From Catellatospora coxensis (GTDB lineage: Bacteria; Actinomycetota; Actinomycetes; Mycobacteriales; Micromonosporaceae): 64,000 nucleotides of DNA. Positions 1 through 8,827 of this stretch are shown piece after piece (the stretch's first letter is position 1; the number at the start of each line of letters is the position of its first letter). Location of the stretch: NCBI RefSeq assembly GCF_016862635.1, contig NZ_BONI01000044.1:1-64000 (forward strand), given 5' to 3'. Below the pieces are notes generated by a model. That model saw only the letters and a list, made by a program, of their open reading frames with translations, did not search any database and was not told the origin of the DNA. The translations under genes and the position numbers were made by a program.

Positions 1-39
1 CCCCCCCCCCCCCCGCCCCGCCCCGCCCCGCCCGCCCAC

Positions 40-124
40 GATCGCGACGATCTTGCGTGGGTTGTGGGTACGACACGCAGATATCGGGCGAAGCGGCAAC
101 AGTTCGCGCAAGATCGTCGCGATC
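40..124. repeat. Palindromic intergenic repeat family A, copy 1
   Basis: Two perfect 18-bp inverted arms (40-57 and 107-124, starting GATCGCGACGATCTTGCG) flank a centre containing GTGGGTACGACACG. The same arms and centre recur at 20045-20133 and 40635-40715; this copy lies in the opposite orientation to them. It sits in the gap before the NAD kinase gene. Bases 1-34 upstream are a low-complexity C-rich run in which I see nothing else. Confidence 0.8.
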
Positions 125-187
125 ATGGGTGGGGCGGGGCGGGGCGATGTGGCCTGGTGAGGTCGGGGCGGAACGTAGAGTGGCGGC

Positions 188-1087
188 GTGGGCCTGGTGC
201 ATACGGTGGGTCTGGTGCTGCATCCGCAGCGTGACTCCGTGCCCGCGATCGACACGATCATGGCGTGGGCGCGCCGCCGTGACGTGACCGTGCTCGGGCT
301 GCCCGACGAGGTCGATCGCATCTTCTGCGGGGCGGTCGCCGTCGATCCGCACGAGCTGGCCGAACGCTCCAGCCTGCTGGTGAGTCTGGGCGGGGACGGC
401 ACGATGCTGCGCACCATGCGGCTGGGCGTGGGCCGGGCCACGCCGGTGCTCGGGGTGAACCTCGGGCGGCTCGGCTTCCTGCCCGAGATCGACGTCGACG
501 GGCTGCCGGCGGCGCTGTCCGCGATCGACAATCAGCACTACTCGGTGGAGCCGCGCCTGGCGGTGCGCACCACGCTGCCCGGCGGCCACGAGGTGACCGC
601 GTTCAACGACATCGCGCTGTGCCGCATCCCCGGCGACGGCCTGGCGGGAGTGGCCATCACCGTCGAGGGGCACGCGTTCGTACGGTATGCCGCCGACGCC
701 GTCATCGTGGCCACGCCCACCGGCTCGACGGCGTACGCCTTCTCCAGCGGCGGCCCGATCGTCTCCCCCACCGTGAGCGCCGTGCTGGTGACGGCCGCCG
801 CCGCGCACTCCAGCTTCAACCGCGCCCTGGTGCTCTCCGCCGACGAGGCGCTGGCGCTGCAGGTGCTGCCGAACAGCGGCCGGCTCGCGGTGGAGGTGGA
901 CGGCCGCGTCGACGGCCACGTCGAGCCGGGCGACCGGCTGGCGATCACCGCGCTCGCCGACGCCGCCCGGGTGGTCCGGCTGGGGCTGACCACGTTCTAC
1001 GAGCGGGCCCGGCGCAAGCTGCAGGTACGCGGCAGCGCCGAGGTCGACGGGCCGGCCGGCGCGCCGCTGTCGCATACGGCACCATGA
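188..1087 (+). CDS. nadK: NAD kinase
   Basis: ATP- or polyphosphate-dependent NAD kinase, which makes NADP from NAD in the cytoplasm. The 299-residue product has the nucleotide-binding GGDGT motif at residues 68-72 and the second family signature TPTGSTAYAFSSGGP near residue 178, so both halves of the active site are intact. Length matches the family. The start is a GTG at 188; a GTG at 197 is a possible alternative because no strong ribosome site separates them. The stop overlaps the next start as ATGA, so the acetyltransferase downstream is translationally coupled. In many actinobacteria nadK lies near recN; here it is with an acetyltransferase and corA. Confidence 0.93.
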   Translation: MGLVHTVGLVLHPQRDSVPAIDTIMAWARRRDVTVLGLPDEVDRIFCGAVAVDPHELAERSSLLVSLGGDGTMLRTMRLGVGRATPVLGVNLGRLGFLPEIDVDGLPAALSAIDNQHYSVEPRLAVRTTLPGGHEVTAFNDIALCRIPGDGLAGVAITVEGHAFVRYAADAVIVATPTGSTAYAFSSGGPIVSPTVSAVLVTAAAAHSSFNRALVLSADEALALQVLPNSGRLAVEVDGRVDGHVEPGDRLAITALADAARVVRLGLTTFYERARRKLQVRGSAEVDGPAGAPLSHTAP

Positions 1088-1608
1088 GCGGCGTGCTGAT
1101 CCGCCGCGAGACACCCGCCGACGTCGACGCCATCCGCTCGGTCACCGAGGCCGCGTTCGGGCCGCAGTACGCGCCGGCGCCCGCACCCGAACCGGGGCTG
1201 GTCGACCAGTTGCGTGCCGACGCCGGGTGGCTGCCCGCGCTGTCGCTGGTCGCCGAGGTCGACGGCGAGGTCGTCGGGCACGTGGTGTGCACCCGGGGCC
1301 GCGTCGGCGACGCCCCGGCCCTGGGCCTCGGCCCGCTCAGCGTGCGCCCCGACCACCAGCGGTCCGGGGTCGGCAGCGCGCTGATGCACGCGGTGCTCGG
1401 TGCGGCCGACGCGCTCGGCGAGCCGGTGGTGGCGCTGCTCGGCGATCCCGGCTACTACCGCCGCTTCGGCTTCCGGCAGGCCGAGGAGTGCGGGGTGCTA
1501 TCGCCCGAGGCCGAGTGGGGGGTGCACTTCCAGGCCCGGCCGCTGAGCGGGTACGACCCGGCGGTACGGGGAGTGTTCACTTACGCGGAACCGTTCCTTC
1601 GGCTGTAG
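1084..1608 (+). CDS. GNAT family N-acetyltransferase (YhbS-like)
   Basis: A 174-residue acetyl-CoA-dependent N-acetyltransferase of the GNAT fold. The acetyl-CoA binding loop is visible as QRSGVGSALM near residue 97, and the following GDPGYYRRFGF segment is characteristic of the YhbS-like (COG3153) subgroup. The ATG at 1084 overlaps the NAD kinase stop by four bases, which decides the start over the longer open frame that begins inside nadK. Substrate is unknown; small molecules and protein N-termini are both possible for this group. Cytoplasmic, with no signal or membrane segment. Confidence 0.85.
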   Translation: MSGVLIRRETPADVDAIRSVTEAAFGPQYAPAPAPEPGLVDQLRADAGWLPALSLVAEVDGEVVGHVVCTRGRVGDAPALGLGPLSVRPDHQRSGVGSALMHAVLGAADALGEPVVALLGDPGYYRRFGFRQAEECGVLSPEAEWGVHFQARPLSGYDPAVRGVFTYAEPFLRL

Positions 1609-1647
1609 GCGATTAAGATCGCCACGAGGGATGCGCCGGAGGTGACC

Positions 1648-2763
1648 GTGAGCGACGAGCAGCAGCAGGCAGGCGTCGCCTGGGCGTGGACCGCGCCGCT
1701 GCGCAAGGCCGCCTCCCGGATCCGGCCGACCGGCCCGGCGGGCCCCGCCGACGACGACGCCGCGACCGGCGGGACCGTCATCGACTGCGCGGTGTACGTC
1801 GACGGCCGTCGCCGGCCGGGCGCGTGCGATTACGACGACGCCCTGGCGACCGTGCGGCAGACCCCCGGCTCGTTCCTCTGGCTGGGCCTGCACGAGCCGA
1901 GCGAGGCCGACTTCGCCCCCGTCGCCAAGCGGTTCGGGCTGGACGAGCTGGCGGTGGAGGCGGCGACCACGCGCCGCCAGCGCCCCAAGATCGAGCACTT
2001 CGCGGACGTGACCCTGTTCGTGCTGCGCACCACCCGGTACGTGGAGCACTCGGTGCTGACCGAGAGCTGCGAGGTGGTGGAGACCGGCTCCGTGGTGCTG
2101 TTCATCGGCGCCGGCTACGTGATCACGGTGCGCCACGGTCCCGCTGGGCCGCTCGGGCCGGTGCGCGCCGACCTGGAACGGCGTCCGGACCGGATGGCGC
2201 AGGGCCCGTGGGCGGTGGCGCACGCGGTGGCCGACCGCATGGTCGACTCGTACCTAGAAGTGGCGGTGGCGTTCGAGAACGACATCGACGAGCTGGAGGA
2301 CCACGTCTTCGCCCCGCAGTCGCAGAACCGGGCCGCGCAGATCTACCAGCTCAAGCGGGAGCTGATGGAGTTCAAGCGGGCGGTCGCCCCGCTGCAGCAC
2401 CCGCTGGCGGCGCTGATCGACGACAAGGAAGGGCTGCCCAAGGAGATCCGGCGCTACTTCCGCGACGTCAACGACCATCTGCTGCGGACGGTGGAGCGCA
2501 TCGTCGCGTACGACGACCTGCTCAACTCGATCCTGCAGGCGCGGCTGGCGCAGCTGTCCGTCGACCAGAACAACGACATGCGCAAGATCGCCGCCTGGGC
2601 CGCCATCGCCGCCGCGCAGACCGCCATCGCCGGCATCTACGGCATGAACTTCGACTACATGCCCGAGCTGCACTGGAAGTACGGCTACCTGATCGTGGTG
2701 GGGCTGATGTTCACGGTGGCGGCCCTGATGTACCGCGCCTTCCGCCGCTCCGGCTGGCTGTGA
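1648..2763 (+). CDS. corA: CorA family divalent cation transporter
   Basis: Inner-membrane Mg2+/Co2+ channel of the CorA/MIT family, 371 residues. The selectivity motif YGMN (GMN at residues 332-334) precedes the last of two C-terminal transmembrane helices, and the long N-terminal acidic and coiled region forms the cytoplasmic funnel. The frame opens with a GTG at 1642 that lies inside a GGAGG sequence (1638-1642); the GTG at 1648 has that ribosome site at a good distance and is preferred. A TAAGAT sequence at 1614-1619 could be a -10 element. The gene is probably transcribed separately from nadK. Confidence 0.92.
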   Translation: MSDEQQQAGVAWAWTAPLRKAASRIRPTGPAGPADDDAATGGTVIDCAVYVDGRRRPGACDYDDALATVRQTPGSFLWLGLHEPSEADFAPVAKRFGLDELAVEAATTRRQRPKIEHFADVTLFVLRTTRYVEHSVLTESCEVVETGSVVLFIGAGYVITVRHGPAGPLGPVRADLERRPDRMAQGPWAVAHAVADRMVDSYLEVAVAFENDIDELEDHVFAPQSQNRAAQIYQLKRELMEFKRAVAPLQHPLAALIDDKEGLPKEIRRYFRDVNDHLLRTVERIVAYDDLLNSILQARLAQLSVDQNNDMRKIAAWAAIAAAQTAIAGIYGMNFDYMPELHWKYGYLIVVGLMFTVAALMYRAFRRSGWL

Positions 2764-2809
2764 GACGACCGGGGCGGCGCGTGAACACGCACCGCCCCGC
2801 GGGAACCGC

Positions 2810-4717
2810 TCAGCCGACCCGGTAGGGCCGCATCATCTCGTTGTCCTCGTGCTCCAGCAGGTGGCAGTGCCACACGTACCGCCCGGCCAGGTCGAACGTG
2901 GCCTTCACCCGGGTGATCTCGCCCGGCAGCGCGATCACGGTGTCCTTGGTGCCGCGCTCGCCCGGCTCCGGCGGCCGCCTGCCGTCCACGCCCCGGCCCA
3001 GGATCTCGAACTGCACCAGGTGCAGGTGGATCGGGTGGGCGTCCTGGCTGAAGTTGTGCAGTTCCCAGATCTCGGTGGCGTTGAGCTCGGGGTTCTCGGT
3101 GATCGGGTGGTCCCAGTGCATCGGCATCGCGTGCCCGTCGGGGCCGACCGTGCCGAGCATCAGCTCGATGGACTGGTCGTGGCCCAACTCCTCGTCGAGG
3201 CTGAGCCTGCGGGTGTTGTCCGCGGGGCCGATCGGCTTGATCCAGGGCAGGTCCAGGTCCTCCGGCGGCGTGCTGCGGTCCTTGCCGGTCAGCCGGCCGA
3301 CGACGAACCGCATCACCTGGCCGGTGGTCGCCGGGTCGGCCGGGTTGAAGGTGCCGTTGTAGGGCTCGTCCGGCCCCTCGTTGATGAGGTAGAACTCGCT
3401 GCCCTCGCGCTGCCCGGTGAAGTCGAGGATCACGTCGGCCCGCTCGGCGGGGCCCATCAGCAGCTGCTGGAGCTTCGCCGGCTTGGGCAGGAAGCCGCCG
3501 TCGTTGCCGATCTGCCAGATCGGCAGGGCGGCCGGGGCCGGGCGCGGCGCGAGCGGGTCGGTGGTCACCTTCATGATCAGTACGCGGCCGTTGCAGCCGT
3601 TGAGGAAGCGCAGCCGGTAGCGGCGCGGCTCGACCGCCAGCTCCGGCCAGGTGTTGCCGTTGACCATGATGGTGTTGGCGAAGAACTCCGGGTTCCAGAT
3701 CGGCGGGAACGGGCCCTCTGGGATGTACGGGCCCGCGTCGTCGGCGAACGCGCGGCTGGCCGGGTAGAACAGCGAGCCGTCGGCGTTGAACGAGCGGTCC
3801 TGCACCACCACCGGGATCTCGTAGTAGCGGGTGCCCGGCTTGTCGCCGAGCTGCGGCGCGGGGCCGGGCAGCACGCCCCGGGGCAGGTCGCCCTTGCCGC
3901 CGCGCAGCAGGTAGAAGCCCGCGAGTCCGGCGTACACGTTGACGCGGGTCACGCCGAGCGTGTGGTCGTGGTACCACAGGGTCGAGGCGCGCTGGTCGTT
4001 GGTGTACTGGAAGGTCGCCGTGCCCGGCTTCCAGGCGGCAGCCCCGTAACGCTGCTCGAACTCCGCGCCGAACTCGTCGTAGAACGTGCCGACCGTCGCG
4101 TACCCGGCCGGGATGTTGCGCGCCTTCGGCAGGTACCACGCCTCCGGGTAGCCGTCGCTCTCCTCGTGGGAGTGGCCGCCGTGCAGGTGCGTGACGATCG
4201 GCACCGGCCCCCGGTACGGCCCCGGCGTCGAGGTGAACGTGGGCCGGGTGTCGCGCCCGGCGTCGCCGCCCGGCGGGTTCGCCCAGTGCAGGGTCGGGTC
4301 CACCGGCAGCAGGTGCGGGCGGAAGTCGCCGTACGAGTCGACCAGGTCGTTGACCCAGGTGACCCGCACCGGCCGGTCCACCCGGGCCTCGATGGTGTCC
4401 GACGGGCTGCGGAAGCTGCGCGGCTTGGAGACGTCGCCATAGCCCCAGACAGTGGTCTGCGGCAGGTTCGACGGCAGGATCTGCTGCCGGAACTGGCGCA
4501 CCCCGATCAGGTAGCGGGCCAGGCCGCCCTCCTCGCGGTGTGCCGGCGGCATCACCGACGGCACCGCCAGCGGTGTCACGTACTTGCGGATCTTCGCCGG
4601 GTCGAGCGTGCCCGCCCGGCCCTGCCCCACCGCCCAGGCCCAGCCGGCACGCTGGGAGAGCACCGTGGCGGCACCCGCGGCCGCCGTCGCCTGAAGAATC
4701 CGCCTGCGGTCGACCAT
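2810..4717 (-). CDS. Multicopper oxidase, Tat-exported (CotA/phenoxazinone synthase type)
   Basis: A 635-residue laccase-like oxidase that reduces O2 to water while oxidising phenols, metals or related substrates outside the membrane. All copper ligand clusters are present in order: HLHGGH near residue 175, WYHDH near 248, HPIHLH near 559, and HCHLLEHEDNEMM near 614 (type 1 site with axial Met). The ending LEHEDNEMM resembles CotA, bilirubin oxidase and phenoxazinone synthase rather than short laccases. The N-terminus DRRRILQ followed by an Ala-rich hydrophobic stretch is a plausible Tat signal, as expected for cofactor-loaded secreted oxidases. The ATG at 4717 has a GGAGG site upstream; the open frame extends further but without support. 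The physiological substrate cannot be read from the sequence. Confidence 0.9.
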   Translation of the reverse strand: MVDRRRILQATAAAGAATVLSQRAGWAWAVGQGRAGTLDPAKIRKYVTPLAVPSVMPPAHREEGGLARYLIGVRQFRQQILPSNLPQTTVWGYGDVSKPRSFRSPSDTIEARVDRPVRVTWVNDLVDSYGDFRPHLLPVDPTLHWANPPGGDAGRDTRPTFTSTPGPYRGPVPIVTHLHGGHSHEESDGYPEAWYLPKARNIPAGYATVGTFYDEFGAEFEQRYGAAAWKPGTATFQYTNDQRASTLWYHDHTLGVTRVNVYAGLAGFYLLRGGKGDLPRGVLPGPAPQLGDKPGTRYYEIPVVVQDRSFNADGSLFYPASRAFADDAGPYIPEGPFPPIWNPEFFANTIMVNGNTWPELAVEPRRYRLRFLNGCNGRVLIMKVTTDPLAPRPAPAALPIWQIGNDGGFLPKPAKLQQLLMGPAERADVILDFTGQREGSEFYLINEGPDEPYNGTFNPADPATTGQVMRFVVGRLTGKDRSTPPEDLDLPWIKPIGPADNTRRLSLDEELGHDQSIELMLGTVGPDGHAMPMHWDHPITENPELNATEIWELHNFSQDAHPIHLHLVQFEILGRGVDGRRPPEPGERGTKDTVIALPGEITRVKATFDLAGRYVWHCHLLEHEDNEMMRPYRVG

Positions 4718-4899
4718 GTCGTACACCCTCCGCCGCCCCCGCGCGGCGTTCACGAAGCTGCGGCGGGGCGTCGGGCGCCCCGCGAGACGCCGCCCCCGTG
4801 CGGCGCCTGCCAGGAGGAACGACCCAATCGACCTTGGGACACGAGCCGGGCGGCGTCCCGGACCGGCGAGCGCACCGCCGGACCGGGACGCCGCACCGG

Positions 4900-6414
4900 T
4901 CAGCTGACCCGCAGGTCGTCGATCACCCAGTACCAGTTGTTGCTCGCGTTGTAGTAGCGGAACTTCACCGTCATCGAGGTCGCCCCGGCGGGCACGGTGA
5001 CGGTCAGCGTCTCGGCCTTGGCCCGCGCGTCGGCCGAGTAGCGCTTGACCAGCTGGTTCGCGCCGCCGTTGAAGGAGACCAGCACGTCGCCGGTCTGCCC
5101 GCCCTCCTGCAGGTAGTGCGTGACGTAGCGCAGCGTCTTCACCGTCCCGGCGGTCACCGGGTACGCGGGCGAGACCAGTGTCGAGTCGAACGACGCGCCG
5201 CCGGAGCGGTCGTCGAACTCGTCGGAGTCGGCCACCGCGAACACCCCGCGCAGCCGCAGGCCGTTCTCCCGGTTCTGGCTCGACTGGGTACGGCTCCAGA
5301 ACTCCTCGTTGGTGAACGACCAGCCGCGCCACTCGTTCACGCCGCCGGACGGCATCGCCGAGCGGTCCACCGACCAGCCCGCCGGGGCGGTGTGCGTCCA
5401 GCCCTTCACCGTGGCCGGGATGCCGGTCTCGTGCGAGCGGGCCTGCAGCGAGCCGTTGAGGGCGTCGAACGGGTCGGTGGCGCGGACGTTCAGCGGCTTG
5501 GCGTCGAGGTTCCAGGCCGGGTTGGCGGCCACGCCCAGGTGCGCGAACACGGTGCCGGCCACGTCGGACAGCCGGGTGTCGACCGGACGCAGCCCGGCGG
5601 CGTGACCGGTGCCCTTGGCCAGCACGAACGTGCGCCGCTCGGCGTCGACGCCGCAGCCGCCGTGCCCGCCGGACGGGTTGTTGTGGCCGTGGTCGGTGGT
5701 GACCACGACCAGCCAGTCCTCGCTCGCGTACGTCGGCCGCGCCGCGATCGCGTCGAGCATCCGGCCGAGCTGGGCGTCCTGGGTCTCGATCGCGGTCCGG
5801 TATGCCGTGCCGGTGCCGACCGAGTGCGCCACCACGTCGGTGTTGCCCAGGTAGACGAAGGCCGCGTCCGGGTCGTTGTTCCGCAGGTGGTTCACCGCGT
5901 CATTGGTGACCTTCACGTCCTCGCCGGCGTAGCCGTTGGCGTCGCCGTTGTAGGTGATCCGGGTGTCGATCGCGGAGCCGAACGTGCCCTGGGTGTGCAG
6001 CACCGCCCAGTCCAGGATGGACAGCGTCGAGTACGCCGGGTCGGCCTGCTCCAGCCGGGTCAGGAAGTCGGGGTAGGCGCCGTACTGCTTGCCACTGAAC
6101 GTGTTGTCCTTGACGCCGTGCTTGTCGGGCATGACACCGGTGGCGATGGTGGACCAGCCGGGCCCGCTGGACGAGTTCGCCACCGGGTTGCAGTAGAGCA
6201 GGCTCTCGCCGAGCGTGCCGGCGGCGGCCAGCGCGTCGAGCCGCGGCGCGTTCGCGTCGACGACCTTGGCCCAGTTCAGCCCGTCCATGCCGACGACGAG
6301 CACCTTCGGGGTGAGCGCGGCGGCCTGGGCGGGCGGTGCGGTGAGGGTGAGCGCTGCCGTGGCGGCGGCTGCCGCGAGCGCTGCGACGGCTCGGGTGCGG
6401 GGGAACGGCGACAC
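4900..6414 (-). CDS. Secreted alkaline-phosphatase-superfamily phosphodiesterase with C-terminal beta-sandwich domain
   Basis: A 504-residue exported protein. Residues 1-32 form a Sec signal peptide (Arg near the N-terminus, Ala-rich core, APPAQA cleavage region). Residues about 35-340 match the type I phosphodiesterase/nucleotide pyrophosphatase fold: metal Asp in GMDGLNW, a Ser/Thr nucleophile region SGPGWSTIATG, and a second metal cluster TTDHGHNNPSGGHGG. The last 130 residues look like a jelly-roll or MAM-like module ending NNWYWVIDDLRVS, often a carbohydrate- or surface-binding unit. It starts with GTG at 6414, preceded by GGAGG. The substrate (nucleotide, phospholipid headgroup or sugar phosphate) is not determined. 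Confidence 0.85.
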   Translation of the reverse strand: MSPFPRTRAVAALAAAAATAALTLTAPPAQAAALTPKVLVVGMDGLNWAKVVDANAPRLDALAAAGTLGESLLYCNPVANSSSGPGWSTIATGVMPDKHGVKDNTFSGKQYGAYPDFLTRLEQADPAYSTLSILDWAVLHTQGTFGSAIDTRITYNGDANGYAGEDVKVTNDAVNHLRNNDPDAAFVYLGNTDVVAHSVGTGTAYRTAIETQDAQLGRMLDAIAARPTYASEDWLVVVTTDHGHNNPSGGHGGCGVDAERRTFVLAKGTGHAAGLRPVDTRLSDVAGTVFAHLGVAANPAWNLDAKPLNVRATDPFDALNGSLQARSHETGIPATVKGWTHTAPAGWSVDRSAMPSGGVNEWRGWSFTNEEFWSRTQSSQNRENGLRLRGVFAVADSDEFDDRSGGASFDSTLVSPAYPVTAGTVKTLRYVTHYLQEGGQTGDVLVSFNGGANQLVKRYSADARAKAETLTVTVPAGATSMTVKFRYYNASNNWYWVIDDLRVS

Positions 6415-6539
6415 GGGTCGACCTCCGATCGGGACGGTATGTCCAGATCAGAGCGTCACCCGGTGAACGTTCGGCGACAAGGGCCGCCCGTTCGGACGAC
6501 GCCGCCGTGAAAGGCCGACGCCGCCGCGAGTTCCGCCTG

Positions 6540-7187
6540 CTACCGGACCCTGAGCAGGTCGGGAAGCTTGCGCATGTCGTGGAACACCACGGTGTCCGGG
6601 CCGGTTAGCCAATCGGCCGGTGTCACTCCCCCGGCGTACGCCAGCACCCGCATGCCCGCCGCCCGCGCGGCCTGCACCCCGGGGCGGCTGTCCTCGACCA
6701 CCACGCAGCGCGCCGGGTCCGCGCCCATGCGCGCTGCGGCGTGCAGGAACAGGTCCGGCGCGGGCTTGCCGTTGGCGACCTCGGTCGCGGAGAAGATGCG
6801 GCCCTCGAAGCGCTCGTAGAGGCCGGTGATGCCGAGCGTGTTGCGCATCTTGTCGTGCCGCCCGCTGGAGGCCACGCAGGTCGGCAGCGTGATCGCGTTG
6901 AGCGCCTCGACGATGCCGGGCACCGGCACCAGGCCCGCCTCGTGCGCGGCCAGCTGGCGCGCGACGAACATCTCCGGCCACTGCGGCAGCGGCCGGCCGA
7001 GCTTCTGCTCGATCACCGGCACCATCGAGGCCGCCGAGCGGCCCACGAAGTGCTCCAGGATCTCGTCGTCGGTCAGCGGCCAGCCGAGCTCGGCCAGCAT
7101 CTGCGAGGCCACCCGGATGGCGATGGTCTCCGAGTCCACCAGCACGCCGTCGCAGTCGAAAATGACAAGATCCACCGAATCGATCAC
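6540..7187 (-). CDS. HAD-superfamily hydrolase, subfamily IA (beta-phosphoglucomutase-like)
   Basis: A 215-residue phosphatase or phosphomutase-like enzyme. Motif I is FDCDGVLVDSE with the nucleophilic Asp at residue 10, the helical cap follows, motif II lies in CVASSGRHDK, the Lys of motif III in NGKPAPD, and motif IV in VVVEDSRPGVQAA. This order matches the group that includes 6-phosphogluconate phosphatase and beta-phosphoglucomutase. Cytoplasmic and complete. It sits between a secreted phosphodiesterase and a membrane glycosyltransferase without overlap, so context does not narrow the substrate. Confidence 0.88.
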   Translation of the reverse strand: MIDSVDLVIFDCDGVLVDSETIAIRVASQMLAELGWPLTDDEILEHFVGRSAASMVPVIEQKLGRPLPQWPEMFVARQLAAHEAGLVPVPGIVEALNAITLPTCVASSGRHDKMRNTLGITGLYERFEGRIFSATEVANGKPAPDLFLHAAARMGADPARCVVVEDSRPGVQAARAAGMRVLAYAGGVTPADWLTGPDTVVFHDMRKLPDLLRVR

Positions 7188-7348
7188 GGCTGGACCCTAC
7201 CTCCCGGTTCAGCCGCGTCCCGCATCAGCAGTGCCCGGTCCCACCCCGTGCACGGCCGGGTTCGGCCGCCGACCGCACCCGCCAGGAGCGGAAGTCCGCG
7301 AAGCGGACGAGCGACCGGCGGGTAAGGGAGGCTGAGAGGCCGAACCCC

Positions 7349-7368
7349 GCGCCCGCGGAGGCGGGCGC
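7349..7368 (-). terminator. Hairpin after the mannosyltransferase gene
   Basis: A perfect 8-bp stem GCGCCCGC/GCGGGCGC with a four-base loop GGAG lies immediately beyond the stop of the 7375-8739 gene. No U-tract follows on the minus strand, so this is a likely but U-poor actinobacterial terminator. Confidence 0.5.
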
Positions 7369-7374
7369 CAGCAG

Positions 7375-8739
7375 CTAAGCCACGAAGTTGTTCTGGACGA
7401 AGACGATGACCATCGCGCCTTGCAGCGCCAGCATCACGGTGGTGTACACGCGGTCGAAGTGCACGTTTCGGCCCATTCTGGCCAGCACCATGAAGGCCAC
7501 CGTGCACTCCAGGGCGTAGCGCCAGGTCGAGCTGAGCGGGTAGTGCATGTGGATGGGGTTCGACAGCGGCATCAGGATGATGATCGCCGCGAAGATCACC
7601 AGGTACGCGTGGTCCGCGCCGAGCTTCCACGGGCCGACCAGGGCCAGCACCAGCAGGACCAGCACGGCCAGGGCCGTGGTCAGGTTGACGATGTTGCGGA
7701 CCGCGTCGGGGTGGTAGATCGAGTCGCTGCTGCCGATCAGCTCGACGACGTCGCCGATGACGGTCCACGGCGGCGTGAAGCCCGACCGGAACCACGCCTT
7801 CTGCGCGTCGAGGAACTGCAGCGCGTTGCCGAAGGTCTGGTGGCAGTACAGCATGTACGCGCCCAGCCCCGCCGGGATCAGCACCACGGCCAGGGCGTCG
7901 CGGTCGAGCCGGAACCCGGTCGGCCACGGCAGGACCAGCCCGAGGCGCTGCCGCATCCGGAACGAGAAGCCGCGCTGGCGCAGGTACTCGTAGACGAACG
8001 CCGCGCCGAGCATGACGCCCGCCATCCGGGTGGCGCTGGCGTACCCGGCGAACATCGCCGCCCACCACCAGCGCCCGCGGCGCATGTTGTACAGCGACGC
8101 CAGCGCCAGCGCCACGAACAGCGACTCGTTGTACGCCGCCACCAGGTAGAACGCCGTCGGGAAGGCGAGCAGGTAGACGGTGGTGCGCCGGGCGTCCTCG
8201 GCCCCGATCATCTCGGTGGCCAGCCGGTGCACCAGGATCAGCGCGACCAGGCAGGCCAGCGCGCTGACGATGAGGCCGGCCTCGAAGGCGCCTCCGGGCA
8301 GCAGCGGATTCGCCGCCCGCATCGCCATCGGGAAGAGCGGGAAGAACGCGGTGCTGCGCGAGTCGGCCTCGTACCCGGAGTCCGCGATGATCACATACCA
8401 GACGGTGTCCCAGTGGTTCCACGACTGGAGCAGCTGGCCGAACGTCGACGGGACCGGGCCGGCCTTGCTCTCCAGCCCCTCGGTGGGCAGCCAGGCCACC
8501 GCGGTGACCAGGAAGTACGCCAGCAGCCCGGCGGCCCAGGCCACGAACCCGGTGACGACCGAGGGCCGCCACCGCAGCCAGACGGCCTGGCGGCCCGGCT
8601 GCTCCGCCGCGTCCGCCCCGTCGTCCGATGACGAAGCGGGCGAAACGGTCAGGTCGTCGGCAGGGGGAGCCGTGTCGCCGAGTGCGTCCGCGGGGCGGCG
8701 GCGCACCGGAACGAGCCCAGGTCCGGGGGAGTCAGACAT
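7375..8739 (-). CDS. PIG-V-like polytopic mannosyltransferase
   Basis: A 454-residue integral membrane protein with a Pro-rich cytoplasmic N-terminus and roughly ten hydrophobic helices. The segment WNHWDTVWY followed by FFPLFPMAMR is typical of the GPI mannosyltransferase 2 (PIG-V/Gpi18) relatives found in actinobacteria, which use polyprenol-phosphate mannose as donor. A polyprenol-phosphate mannose synthase is encoded at 39838-40575, which could supply that donor. I chose the ATG at 8739 (MSDSPGPG) because the longer frame to 8841 would run through the kinase start region of the opposite strand. Its acceptor (lipid, glycan or protein) is unknown. Confidence 0.78.
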   Translation of the reverse strand: MSDSPGPGLVPVRRRPADALGDTAPPADDLTVSPASSSDDGADAAEQPGRQAVWLRWRPSVVTGFVAWAAGLLAYFLVTAVAWLPTEGLESKAGPVPSTFGQLLQSWNHWDTVWYVIIADSGYEADSRSTAFFPLFPMAMRAANPLLPGGAFEAGLIVSALACLVALILVHRLATEMIGAEDARRTTVYLLAFPTAFYLVAAYNESLFVALALASLYNMRRGRWWWAAMFAGYASATRMAGVMLGAAFVYEYLRQRGFSFRMRQRLGLVLPWPTGFRLDRDALAVVLIPAGLGAYMLYCHQTFGNALQFLDAQKAWFRSGFTPPWTVIGDVVELIGSSDSIYHPDAVRNIVNLTTALAVLVLLVLALVGPWKLGADHAYLVIFAAIIILMPLSNPIHMHYPLSSTWRYALECTVAFMVLARMGRNVHFDRVYTTVMLALQGAMVIVFVQNNFVA

Positions 8740-8813
8740 AGGCAGGAATAGTAGTCGCGGGCGACGGAACTCACGTGGCCCCGCGTTCGGTGTCACCGGC
8801 AGCTGAGACACGG

Positions 8814-8819
8814 TACGGT
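8814..8819 (+). promoter_or_regulatory. Putative -10 element for the Ser/Thr kinase gene
   Basis: TACGGT (TAnnnT pattern) lies eight bases before the ATG at 8828, which would place transcription start at or next to the start codon (leaderless mRNA). No convincing -35 is visible at 17 bp. The same hexamer serves the trp leader at 12208. Confidence 0.4.
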
Positions 8820-8827
8820 TGTCCACC

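Noticed and set aside
1-34. C-rich run at the window start as a possible structured element
   Set aside because: Simple low-complexity sequence with no defined motif; may reflect a sequence edge or slippage.
40-124. Family A repeats as CRISPR or tRNA-like elements
   Set aside because: Copies are about 20 kb apart, have no spacer array, and do not fold as a tRNA.
619-1083. Extended start for the GNAT gene inside nadK
   Set aside because: The Arg/Pro-rich extension is a shadow of nadK; the ATG at 1084 overlaps the nadK stop as ATGA.
2849-4954. A 701-codon plus-strand open frame opposite the multicopper oxidase
   Set aside because: It is antisense to a gene with all copper motifs intact, and its composition (Val/Arg/Gly-rich, no domain) is that of a GC-driven shadow frame.
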